From: Acinetobacter sp. WC-141
GTDB taxonomy: Bacteria; Pseudomonadota; Gammaproteobacteria; Pseudomonadales; Moraxellaceae
Reading direction: 5' to 3'
Assembly (NCBI RefSeq): GCF_000313935.1
Contig: NZ_AMSS01000014.1
Span: forward strand, 62,001-126,000
Length of the DNA stretch: 64,000 bases
The position numbers and the translations under genes were made by a program. Every line of letters starts with the position of its first letter. The stretch's first letter is position 1. The notes below the pieces were generated by a model that had not been told where the DNA came from, searched no databases, and saw only the letters and a program-made list of their open reading frames with translations. Shown piece after piece: positions 42,945 through 51,480 of the stretch.

Positions 42945-44297
42945 ATGCAATCAATACATGGAAACGGTTCAAATACTAAAAAGTCGTCACATCGATTAGC
43001 AGGCATCTCTAGCATGGTCGGCACCACCATTGAATGGTATGACTTTTTTATTTACGGTGCGGCAGCAGCGCTCATTTTTAATAAGTTATTTTTCCCAAAT
43101 CTGGATGCACTTACCGGCGTGCTTGCTGCATTTGCCACCTATGCCGTTGGATTTATTGGAAGACCATTAGGCGGCTTAGTCTTTGGTCATTTTGGTGACA
43201 AGATTGGCCGTAAATCGATGTTGCTACTGACCTTGATGCTCATGGGGATCCCAACCGTACTGATTGGCTTATTACCGACTTATGAATCAATTGGATATTG
43301 GGCTGCGATTGGCTTGGTTGTCTTGCGATTCATTCAAGGTATGGCAATGGGCGGTGAATGGGGTGGTGCTGTACTTATGGCCGTTGAACATGCTCCCGAA
43401 GGCGGTAAAGGGTTCTGGGGAAGTTTACCTCAAGCTAGTACAGGTGGTGGCTTAATGCTAGCCTCAATCGCGTTGGGTCTGGTGTCGTTATTACCTGAAG
43501 AAGCACTGTTTAGCTGGGGTTGGCGTTTACCATTTCTTGCCAGTATTATTTTACTGGCAGTAGGTTGGTATATTCGAGTAAAAGTGCCTGAGTCGCCAGA
43601 TTTCGAAAAAGTAAAACAACAGTCCGAGGAAGTCAAAGTTCCTGCTTTACAGGTTTTTAAAAATCATCCAAAGCAACTCATCACCATTATTTTGGCTCGC
43701 GCTGCCGAAAATGCATGGTTCTATATTGCCTCAACATTTACATTGGCTTATACCACCGCACAACTTGGAATTCCACGCCAAGACATTTTATTTGCTACCA
43801 TTTGCGGCGCAGCCGTCATTTTATTTATGACACCTTTATGCGGACATTTGTCGGATAAAGTCGGCCAACGCAATATGTTTATGTTTGGCCTATGCATACT
43901 GGCGCTTTACTGCTATCCATTTTTTACCATGCTCAACACAAAAGACCCGGTGTTAGTCTGGACCGCAATTGTTTTAGCAATTGGCGTTGTGTTCCCAATT
44001 ATGTATGCGCCGCAAGCTCAGCTTTTTGCACGTCAATTTCCAGCGGAAATTCGTTATAGTGGAATCTCGATTTCGGTACAGTTAGCTGGCGTATTAGGTG
44101 GTGGTTTGGCACCAATGATTGCTACTAAATTGTTGAGTATCGGGCAGGGTAATCCATATCTAATTATGTTTTATATTGGAAGTATGGCTGTAGTCGCAAT
44201 TATATCGACGTCATTTATGCCGCGCGATTGGAGTGCTAAAATGGATGAAACTTATTATAAAAAGTCGAATTTAAATTTAAAAACCAAAATTGATTAA
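42945..44297 (+). CDS. MFS transporter of the metabolite:H+ symporter type
   Basis: A 450-residue, 12-helix transporter. It starts with the signature of the MHS/ProP-ShiA group (GTTIEWYDFFIYGAAAALIFNKLFFP); LGGLVFGHFGDKIGRKSML is the MFS loop 2-3 motif, and GMAMGGEWGGAV the group motif. ATG 42945 follows AAAAGGATAT; the longer frame from 42876 adds a lysine-rich stretch unlikely to be translated. As last gene of the valine/isobutyrate cluster it may import the branched short-chain acid degraded there. Confidence 0.87.
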   Translation: MQSIHGNGSNTKKSSHRLAGISSMVGTTIEWYDFFIYGAAAALIFNKLFFPNLDALTGVLAAFATYAVGFIGRPLGGLVFGHFGDKIGRKSMLLLTLMLMGIPTVLIGLLPTYESIGYWAAIGLVVLRFIQGMAMGGEWGGAVLMAVEHAPEGGKGFWGSLPQASTGGGLMLASIALGLVSLLPEEALFSWGWRLPFLASIILLAVGWYIRVKVPESPDFEKVKQQSEEVKVPALQVFKNHPKQLITIILARAAENAWFYIASTFTLAYTTAQLGIPRQDILFATICGAAVILFMTPLCGHLSDKVGQRNMFMFGLCILALYCYPFFTMLNTKDPVLVWTAIVLAIGVVFPIMYAPQAQLFARQFPAEIRYSGISISVQLAGVLGGGLAPMIATKLLSIGQGNPYLIMFYIGSMAVVAIISTSFMPRDWSAKMDETYYKKSNLNLKTKID

Positions 44298-44344
44298 TAG
44301 GTATTAATGTTTCTTAATCGTATTGCTACCTGACTATATAAAAA

Positions 44345-44379
44345 TTGGGACTCATGCCAAAAATAGGTATGAGTCCCAA
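44345..44379 (-). terminator. Terminator of abaI
   Basis: A 14-bp stem (44345-44358 with 44366-44379) around AAAAATA, followed on the minus strand by a U-run. It also lies 47 bases past the MFS gene. Confidence 0.8.
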
Positions 44380-44387
44380 ATAAGAAA

Positions 44388-44939
44388 TTAAACTTCAATC
44401 AAGCATGCAAACATAGCATATCCATTGATGACCATTGGCGGTCCTGCACGACGGGCGCGAAAACCCGCGGCACGTAATAACCGCTCTACCCCAAGAGGTG
44501 AGGTCGTAATAAGTTGTTTTGCGCCTTGTTTTCTTGCAAAGTTGATCGCTTCTTGCAGAATAGCAATAGAGACTGGGGATGACACTGCTTGATTAGCAGA
44601 GGTCGGCGGGTTCGAGAAATCTACGGCTGAAAATCTTGATAATTCCCAGATTTCTGGTGAGCAAGGAATAGGCATTCCATTCATTAATTGAGGGAATATT
44701 TCACCCAGTAAATAAGGCTGGATGGTCGGTAGAAGTCTCGCGCAGCCAATAATGTTAGATTCTCTATCTTGAGCAACGACATACGCTGTGTCGATTTTAT
44801 CAAATTGATCTAGCTCTTCATTATTAGGACAGTTCAACTCCCAACCTAAATATTCAACAAATACCTTGTAGCGGTAACTTTTAAATTTGGTATATAGGCC
44901 TTCTGAAAAATTGTTTTGAAATCCAGCAATAACATTCAT
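44388..44939 (-). CDS. abaI: Acyl-homoserine-lactone synthase
   Basis: Makes N-acyl-homoserine lactone (3-hydroxy-C12-HSL in A. baumannii) from acyl-ACP and S-adenosylmethionine. The 183 residues include the LuxI-family core: FVEYLGWELNCPNNEELDQFDKIDTAYVVAQDRESNIIGCARLLPT with conserved Glu/Asp and Arg, and EIWELSRFSAVD. ATG 44939 (MNVIAGFQNNFSEGLY) is the start known for AbaI; the open frame extends five codons further. A lux box at 44998-45013 sits about 43 bases before the likely transcription start. It differs from the AbaI sequence I remember for A. baumannii ATCC 17978 at several positions, so this may be another strain or sister species. Confidence 0.95.
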   Translation of the reverse strand: MNVIAGFQNNFSEGLYTKFKSYRYKVFVEYLGWELNCPNNEELDQFDKIDTAYVVAQDRESNIIGCARLLPTIQPYLLGEIFPQLMNGMPIPCSPEIWELSRFSAVDFSNPPTSANQAVSSPVSIAILQEAINFARKQGAKQLITTSPLGVERLLRAAGFRARRAGPPMVINGYAMFACLIEV

Positions 44940-44997
44940 TAAAAGTGCTTCCACTTATTTTTCAAGTGACTTTACTGAACAGCTGGAAAGGTGGTAA

Positions 44998-45013
44998 CTG
45001 TAAGAATTTACAG
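44998..45013 (-). promoter_or_regulatory. lux box of abaI
   Basis: CTGTAAGAATTTACAG has perfect 6-bp half-sites and reads CTGTAAATTCTTACAG on the abaI strand, the published AbaR-responsive element. A -10-like TAAAGT lies at 44969-44974, which places the box over the -35 region. Confidence 0.9.
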
Positions 45014-45017
45014 GTTT

Positions 45018-45434
45018 CTAAGAGAAGGTTTGACTTAATGAAGACTTGGTTAATGAAGTATTGATTTGGGTATAAATAAATGGTTCCCAGAACAAAGTAT
45101 CTATTTTTTTCTCGAGTAATGTTTCATTAATATCAAATCCGATATCCATACCAGATACATCAACAATCATGATATTGCTTCGAGGTAACCCCACTCGTTT
45201 TACGGTAGTGATGCCATTATTCTCAATGAGTTCCCAATCCCATCCGGTACTTAATGCTGGAGTCTGTGAGGTTGCCCATTCGGTAAAACCATAATAGAAA
45301 ATTTGAGACGCTTCAGTATGTCTAGATTCAACGATAGAGATGATGTGTTGAAGAGGATAACTCATGAGTTGGTTTTTGTTCATTCGAATAAAACCATCTG
45401 TTGAGATAGAGAAATGAGGGGGTATGCTAACCAT
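45018..45434 (-). CDS. abaM: AbaM, RsaM-family repressor of quorum sensing
   Basis: A 138-residue protein between abaI and abaR (MVSIPPHFSISTDGFIRMNKNQLMSYPLQHIISIVESRHTEASQIFYYGFTEWATS...). The position and the RsaM-like pattern (TEWAT...GWDWELI...SNIMIVDVSGMDIGFD) identify it with AbaM, a negative modulator of AHL signalling in A. baumannii. It has no DNA-binding motif, so it must act indirectly. It points the same way as abaI, and the lux box lies in the 78-bp gap between them. Confidence 0.85.
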   Translation of the reverse strand: MVSIPPHFSISTDGFIRMNKNQLMSYPLQHIISIVESRHTEASQIFYYGFTEWATSQTPALSTGWDWELIENNGITTVKRVGLPRSNIMIVDVSGMDIGFDINETLLEKKIDTLFWEPFIYTQINTSLTKSSLSQTFS

Positions 45435-46192
45435 GCTACCTGCTTAAGTACCCTAAATTAAGATTTAATGAATAAATAACATAAAGTTTTGCCAATAAAA
45501 TACTGTTATATTTAACAGGTTAACTATAATGTGTTAGCACATCTTTAAGCTCTTCTTATTAGAGAGGTTGTGGGGTAAAAAATTATTTTTTAAAGAGACT
45601 CCCTCGATGGAGATTATTAGTTAACCAATATTTCTTGTACTCAAATACTAATTATAAGTATGAGGATTTTTACTTTAATTGATTGGTTTTTAAAGTATTA
45701 TAATTATTTTTAGTTTTTATATATAAAAAATAAGAAAATTAGAGATATCGAATAATTGATAGACAATATTATTTAATTAAATTAATAAAAATATGCGATG
45801 AAGTTTAAGTAGTCGACCTCTTTATAAATTAAAAAAATATATATTTTGGAATAAAATGCATCCTGTAAATTTTAATTTTTAAAGCATAATCTGCGCATGA
45901 AATATAACAACCTTGAAAGCTTTCAGACATCTAGTTTATCTGAATAATTTGCAACTATTCCGGGCTTAAAAGTGTTGTTAATTGGATGATGAATTCAAAG
46001 TCTTTAATTGAGAGCTCTAATAGAAGAGTAGGCGCCGAAAATATATTTAGCAACTTCAGAATCTTTTAGATTTTTGAAGGACTTTATTGAAATTACGGTA
46101 AAAGATTAGACCTACACTTCAATTTGATTGCTTGGATTCACAATATGCAACCGAATAAAAAATAGTCTGTGAATGGAGTCTAATGAGAGCAA
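45435..46192. other. 758-bp AT-rich spacer between abaM and abaR
   Basis: Holds the divergent abaM and abaR promoters. No ORF with a ribosome site, no lux box and no strong hairpin was found. Confidence 0.6.
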
Positions 46193-46909
46193 ATGGAAAG
46201 TTGGCAAGAGGATTTATTATCAGCATTTTTGGTGGTAAAGAATGAATACCAGTTGTTTGAGATCGTTAAATCTACCGCATCAAGGCTCGGATTTGACTAT
46301 TGCGCTTATGGTATGCAATCACCCTTATCTATTGCTGAACCAAAAACGATTATGCTGAATAATTATCCAGAAGCATGGCAGAAACGTTATGTGGAACGGC
46401 AATATGTGAAGATAGATCCCACCGTGCAGCATTGTATGGTATCACTTCAACCTCTTGTTTGGTCGAGTCAATCTGCAAAGACACAGACCGAAAAAGATTT
46501 TTGGGAGGAAGCGCGTTCTTATGGTTTAAATGTCGGTTGGGCTCAGTCAAGCCGTGATTTTATTGGGACCCGAGGAATGCTAACACTAGCAAGATCCAAC
46601 GACCAGTTATCAGAAAAAGAACAAAAAGCACAATATACGAATATGTACTGGTTAACTCAAACAGTGCATTCCAGCATTGCTAAAATAGTAAATGATGTAG
46701 AGTTTGCTAAATTCAATCTTTATTTAACGAACAGGGAAAAAGAGGCGTTACGTTGGACTGCCGAAGGCAAAACGTCAGCAGAAATAGCTCAGATTCTTGG
46801 GGTAACTGAAAGAACCGTAAATTTCCATCTCAGTAACTCCATGCAAAAGTTAAATGTAAATAATAAAATTTCAGCAGCTATTCGAGCTGTAATGCTAGGG
46901 CTTTTGTAG
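46193..46909 (+). CDS. abaR: LuxR-type quorum-sensing receptor
   Basis: A 238-residue AHL-responsive activator. The N-terminal autoinducer domain shows the conserved pocket residues (YCAYGMQSPLS, NNYPEAWQKRYVERQYVKIDPTV, W and FWEEARSYGLNVGWAQSSRDFIGTRGMLTLAR); the C-terminal LuxR helix-turn-helix is LTNREKEALRWTAEGKTSAEIAQILGVTERTVNFHLSNSMQKLNV. It should bind the lux boxes before abaI and before the lipopeptide operon, which are both in this window. Confidence 0.95.
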   Translation: MESWQEDLLSAFLVVKNEYQLFEIVKSTASRLGFDYCAYGMQSPLSIAEPKTIMLNNYPEAWQKRYVERQYVKIDPTVQHCMVSLQPLVWSSQSAKTQTEKDFWEEARSYGLNVGWAQSSRDFIGTRGMLTLARSNDQLSEKEQKAQYTNMYWLTQTVHSSIAKIVNDVEFAKFNLYLTNREKEALRWTAEGKTSAEIAQILGVTERTVNFHLSNSMQKLNVNNKISAAIRAVMLGLL

Positions 46910-47507
46910 AGAGTATAAATAACACAGAAATTTAATATTAAAATTAAAAGAAATAAATAATTTTAAGATTTATATAATTGATTTAAGTTAATTAAATATT
47001 TTAAATTTAAAGAAATATAATAAATAAAACTTTTTATTTATCTTCATGCTGTATTCTTAAATATTTATTTTTTATGTGTACCTATATAAATATAATAATT
47101 TAATTTTTAATTTATATTATTTTTTATAAATTTTTTGAAAATATTTACTCTAGAGTTAAAAAATAATGATGCAACTGTTTAAGAGTAAAAACCTTCAAAG
47201 ACTTGGCTTATGAGTATCTAAATTAGGAATAGGTGAGGCATTAATTTAAAATAATGATAAGAAATTAAAAATATATAACTGAACAAAAAATGATTCATAT
47301 AAAGGATTTAGCTTCTTAATTTTCGATAAGAGATCACTAACCTGTAAACACTTACAGGTGTAATAAGTAACACTCATACATAAAATATAATGTGAATTTA
47401 TATTTTAAATAAAAAGTATATTTATTCTTTATTAAGAAACCTAGCAAAAAATGTCGTTTCTGAATTAGCAGATTTTAAAGGTTAATTATAATTAATCGGA
47501 GTAAGTT
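46910..47507 (+). promoter_or_regulatory. Promoter region of the lipopeptide operon
   Basis: A 598-bp AT-rich spacer. The palindrome ACCTGTAAACACTTACAGGT (47340-47359) contains the lux box CTGTAAACACTTACAG (47342-47357). TATAAT at 47386-47391 is about 39 bases from the box centre, consistent with class II LuxR activation. Nothing else is seen except AT-rich leader DNA. Confidence 0.85.
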
Positions 47508-49397
47508 ATGGCTGTAATGTGTACGGATAATATCATTGCAACTTTGGAATCCCACGCAAAATTAAATGGAAATAAGATCGCTTTTGAGTATTTGGGACGC
47601 CAGTCTGGTGGTATTCAATCTCTGACATATGCAGATTTGAATGAGCGAGTTCAACATCAAGCCCAAATATTAATGAATATTGTAGACAGTGGTGACCGTG
47701 CCGTATTGCTATTCGAACCTGGGTTGGACTTTATCGTATCGTTCTTTGCCTGTCTGAAAGCTAAAATTATTGCAGTACCAGTCAGCTTACCGTTTAACCG
47801 TAATGGTTTTTCTAATATTTTGAATATTATGAATGACTGTGAGCCTAAGATTGTACTCACAACAAAAAAGATTCTTGAGCTAGCAGGTCTTATCACACTA
47901 AAAGCTCAAAATGAAAATTTGATATTACATGCTGTTGATGCCGAATTGCAGCGTGACTTGGTGGAAAAGGATTTTCCGCTTATTACTGAAAAAGATATCT
48001 GCTTCCTTCAATATACCTCAGGCTCAACAGGCTGGCCTAAAGGCGTAATTGTCACTCATAAAAATATTATGGCCAATGAAGTCATGATTGCCGAAGCTTT
48101 TGGTACACAACCAGAAGATGTTGGCCTGACGTGGCTGCCTGTTTACCACGATATGGGGTTGATCGGCTCGGTTTTGCAAACCGTATATATGGGGCTGACT
48201 TGTTATGTCATGTCGCCGTTGGATTTCATTCGAAAACCTCTTAAATGGCTACAATTTATTAGTGAAAAAGGCGTCACGATTAGTGGTGGACCAAACTTTG
48301 CCTATGAATTATGTCTGCATCGCATCACTGATGAGCAAGCTACAGCGCTTGATTTAAGCCGTGTGCGTGTGCTGTTTAATGGTGCCGAGCCGATCAAGGC
48401 CCATGTTATGCAACGCTTCATGGAGAAGTTCAATACACAATCGAAGCTCCGACTAGATACTTTCTTGCCATGTTATGGCTTGGCAGAAGTGACGCTCTTA
48501 GTCAGTGGCGTAACTGGCCCACTCAATGCAATTTCACTTGATCGTGACCAGTTAAATGCCCATTTGGTACAGACCAGCCAAGATCAGACAGCCGTGCAAG
48601 TAGTGAGCTGTGGCAAGATCTCGAAACATATTGATTGCCGTATCGTTAACCCTCATACCCGTAAAGAGGTAGCGGCTCATGAAGTCGGTGAAATCTGGCT
48701 AGCAGGCGAGAGTGTCACTGCAGGTTACTGGCAAAAGCCGGAAGTTAATCAGGAAACCTTTGAAGCCACGATCCTTAATGAAGCGGGACAACCTAGCCAA
48801 GTACACTACTTAAGAACGGGTGATATGGGCTTTATCAAAAACGGAGACCTCTATATAACCGGCCGCCTTAAGGATGTGATTATCATTCGTGGCAAAAACT
48901 ATTACCCTCAAGACATTGAGTGCTCTGTTGAAACGGCACATCCTGCTGTTCGTAAAGGCTGTGTTGCAGCAGTAAATTTTGATGATTCTGAAGGGGTTAC
49001 GGTTGTACTTGAGATTAAGAAAAAGTCCTTAGATAAGACACTTAATTTTGAAACCATTAGAACTCAGGTTAAAGAACAAGTGGCGGCTGATATTGGATTG
49101 CCTGTAGACGGTGTCTATTTATTGCATCAAGGCCGAATAAATAAGACCACGAGCGGCAAAATTAGAAGAAGAAAAATTAAAGAGCAGATCGAACGCGGTC
49201 AACTGGTCTGTTTAACCCATCCAAACCGTAGAACGATGATTGCTCGAAACTATGTCAAAAACGGCTTAGAAGTCATCCGTGATCGTGAGCAGCGGGGGCA
49301 GCTGATTCGTTATAGCTCCAACCTACTCAACTCAATGATCAAGGAACGAGAAGTACGCGCGCTCATTTTTAATCGACTCAAAAGTGCTTTGTTTTAA
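47508..49397 (+). CDS. Fatty acyl-AMP ligase of the acinetin-type cluster
   Basis: A 629-residue ANL enzyme that activates a fatty acid as acyl-AMP and loads it on the cluster's carrier protein. The P-loop FLQYTSGSTGWPKGV, LTWLPVYHDMGLIGSVLQ and FLPCYGLAEVTL are typical of FAAL enzymes, which lack CoA ligation because of an insertion before the C-terminal domain. GRLKDVIIIRGKNYYPQDIE and TTSGKIRR close the active site. It corresponds by order to the first gene (A1S_0112-type) of the operon implicated in acinetin production and surface motility. GGAG precedes the ATG. Confidence 0.9.
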   Translation: MAVMCTDNIIATLESHAKLNGNKIAFEYLGRQSGGIQSLTYADLNERVQHQAQILMNIVDSGDRAVLLFEPGLDFIVSFFACLKAKIIAVPVSLPFNRNGFSNILNIMNDCEPKIVLTTKKILELAGLITLKAQNENLILHAVDAELQRDLVEKDFPLITEKDICFLQYTSGSTGWPKGVIVTHKNIMANEVMIAEAFGTQPEDVGLTWLPVYHDMGLIGSVLQTVYMGLTCYVMSPLDFIRKPLKWLQFISEKGVTISGGPNFAYELCLHRITDEQATALDLSRVRVLFNGAEPIKAHVMQRFMEKFNTQSKLRLDTFLPCYGLAEVTLLVSGVTGPLNAISLDRDQLNAHLVQTSQDQTAVQVVSCGKISKHIDCRIVNPHTRKEVAAHEVGEIWLAGESVTAGYWQKPEVNQETFEATILNEAGQPSQVHYLRTGDMGFIKNGDLYITGRLKDVIIIRGKNYYPQDIECSVETAHPAVRKGCVAAVNFDDSEGVTVVLEIKKKSLDKTLNFETIRTQVKEQVAADIGLPVDGVYLLHQGRINKTTSGKIRRRKIKEQIERGQLVCLTHPNRRTMIARNYVKNGLEVIRDREQRGQLIRYSSNLLNSMIKEREVRALIFNRLKSALF

Positions 49398-49429
49398 CCC
49401 TTATCTTTTAAATCTTTGAGTGAAAATCC

Positions 49430-51223
49430 ATGTCACTTACGTCCAATTTGCGGCAGTTTCAATCTGCTGCTCGTCTGGAGCAAATTTTAGGCTCCGTACA
49501 TGATACCAATAATGATTTTTCTTGGTCCGCAGCTATCGAGCGCGATGAGAAAGAGCAATACCCTCAGCGAGCTGTTGATTTTCTGAATGCTGTGGGTATG
49601 AACCGTTTTTATGTGCCTTCAGAGCTCGGAGGTCGCATGGAAATTGGTGAAGAGTTGTTATATCTACACCGCGTGCTGGCACGACGAGATCTAACCATCA
49701 ATTCGACTTATAGCACGAATGCTTGGTCTGTGATTGTGTGGATCGGCGGTAATGCGAATCAATGCCAAAATATTGCTAGTCGAATTTTAAGTGGTGCTGC
49801 TCCAGCATTAGCTTATAGCGAGAAAGCGCATGGTGCCGATCTATTATCTAGTGAAGTAACAGCACAGCCTGCCGAGAGTAAATACATCTTAAATGGCGAA
49901 AAATGGTCAATCAACCGCGCCACTTTAGGAGACTCTTTAAGTCTGATCGCTAAAACATCGAACGATCGTGGACCACGTAGTTTGAGCGCATTCTGGCTTG
50001 ATAAGCGTCATATGGCTTCTAAAGGAACGTATAGCCTGAACCGTCTTCCAACAGTAGGTATGCGTGGTTTAGATATCAGCGGTATTGGCTTTAACAACGC
50101 TGAAATTCACAAAGATGCTTTGATCGGTGAAGAAGGTCAGGGCTTAGAACTTGGACTTAAGACGCTACAGGTAACACGTGCATATTGCAGTAGTTTCTCT
50201 CTAGGTGCTGGCGATACGATGCTACGCATCGCAACCGAGTTTGCGATTGAACGAGAGTTATATAACAAAAAAGTAATAAGCATACCGTTGGTACGTGAGC
50301 AACTCGCTACAGCTTATGCCTACCTTTTAGCAGCGGAGGTGTTATCACTTGTTGGTGCGCGAGGGTTACACGTTTGTATCAATCAGTTCAGTACATGGTC
50401 ACCAATCGTCAAGGTACTGGTGCCTGAATATGTAGAGTCGCTTGCCAAGATCACTTCTTCAGTGCTTGGGTCGCGTTTTTTCTTAAGAAATGCATATGCG
50501 GATGGAATGTACCAGAAAGCATTCAGAGACCATCTGATTGTTAGTGTGTTTGACGGTAGTAGCACCGTCTGTCTAGACAGCCTGAGTTTTCAGCTCAAAT
50601 CTGCCAATAAAGGTCGTAGCAAAAAAGCTGACTATCTTAATCAAGCCGAAGCGAAAGCACGCTATCACCAGTTATATGACTTACAGGTGAAGACGGATGC
50701 TATTGATTTTCGTGAGCTTGAGATTTTCAACCGCGATGGTGACTTGGTGATGGAATCACTCGGGACAATCATCGAAATGCTCAATGATGCCGATGTCACA
50801 GCAGGGTTGTCTGCTGAGACACTCACCACGCTACGTGAACAAGCAAACCAACTTCTGGTTGAGCAGCATTCGTTGGATCAAAAAATTCAGGATTACTTCT
50901 CAAATTCTGAGCAAAGCAAAGAGTTTGAAACGTTGCGCTTTAGTCTTGCGCGTAGTTATGCAGAGCTATTCGCTCGTATTGCTGTGTTGGGTTTCTGGGT
51001 ATTTAACCGCCATGGTTTAAGGCCTGCTTTACAGGATGGTGCATGGCTGATCATTTTCCTAAATGCTGCTGAAGGGCAGACAGCTCCTCCTATGACGTCA
51101 CTACGTGAAAGCACATTGGCAGATCTGCTGGACCGAATTTCAACCAATCACATGTTATCTGTCATCGATTTTGCACTGGCACCGCGTGATGCCAAACCGG
51201 TTAAAAAGGAGATTACCCCATGA
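49430..51223 (+). CDS. Acyl-CoA/ACP dehydrogenase of the lipopeptide cluster
   Basis: A 597-residue flavoenzyme of the acyl-CoA dehydrogenase family (FYVPSELGGRMEIGEELLYLHRVLARRDLTI, ALAYSEKAHGADLLSSEVTAQP, IGEEGQGLELGLKTLQVTRAYCSSFSLGAG). It is about 200 residues longer than standard members, the extra being a C-terminal helical part. It probably introduces the 2,3-double bond in the fatty acyl chain while it is tethered to the ACP encoded next; overlap with that gene (ATGA) supports joint action. The known product family has an unsaturated acyl tail, which fits. Confidence 0.85.
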   Translation: MSLTSNLRQFQSAARLEQILGSVHDTNNDFSWSAAIERDEKEQYPQRAVDFLNAVGMNRFYVPSELGGRMEIGEELLYLHRVLARRDLTINSTYSTNAWSVIVWIGGNANQCQNIASRILSGAAPALAYSEKAHGADLLSSEVTAQPAESKYILNGEKWSINRATLGDSLSLIAKTSNDRGPRSLSAFWLDKRHMASKGTYSLNRLPTVGMRGLDISGIGFNNAEIHKDALIGEEGQGLELGLKTLQVTRAYCSSFSLGAGDTMLRIATEFAIERELYNKKVISIPLVREQLATAYAYLLAAEVLSLVGARGLHVCINQFSTWSPIVKVLVPEYVESLAKITSSVLGSRFFLRNAYADGMYQKAFRDHLIVSVFDGSSTVCLDSLSFQLKSANKGRSKKADYLNQAEAKARYHQLYDLQVKTDAIDFRELEIFNRDGDLVMESLGTIIEMLNDADVTAGLSAETLTTLREQANQLLVEQHSLDQKIQDYFSNSEQSKEFETLRFSLARSYAELFARIAVLGFWVFNRHGLRPALQDGAWLIIFLNAAEGQTAPPMTSLRESTLADLLDRISTNHMLSVIDFALAPRDAKPVKKEITP

Positions 51224-51480
51224 ATAAAGATAAAGCTTACTGGAGCGCAATCATTCGTACGCTAGTCGCTAAAGAGATGCGCGTAGAGCCTGAGACGATT
51301 GATCCAGATCAAAAATTTACCAGTTATGGTCTTGATTCGATTGTTGCTTTGTCTGTGTCTGGGGATTTAGAAGATCTGACGAAATTAGAACTTGAGCCAA
51401 CACTATTATGGGATTACCCAACAATCAATGCGTTGGCTGAATATCTTGTTTCTGAGTTGCAACAAGGAGTTGCTTCATGA
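51220..51480 (+). CDS. Acyl carrier protein
   Basis: An 86-residue stand-alone carrier with the phosphopantetheine attachment site at Ser40 in YGLDSIVALSVSGDLE. It carries the acyl chain from the acyl-AMP ligase through the dehydrogenase to the NRPS. It overlaps the preceding gene by 4 bases and the next by 4, so translation is coupled across all three. It needs activation by the PPTase at the end of the operon. Confidence 0.92.
   Translation: MNKDKAYWSAIIRTLVAKEMRVEPETIDPDQKFTSYGLDSIVALSVSGDLEDLTKLELEPTLLWDYPTINALAEYLVSELQQGVAS

Noticed and set aside
44345..44379. Operator between the MFS gene and abaI
   Set aside because: It lies downstream of both genes and has a U-run toward abaI, so it is a terminator.
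45500..46180. Hidden gene or third lux box between abaM and abaR
   Set aside because: No open frame with a ribosome site and no CTGTAA/TTACAG pair found there.
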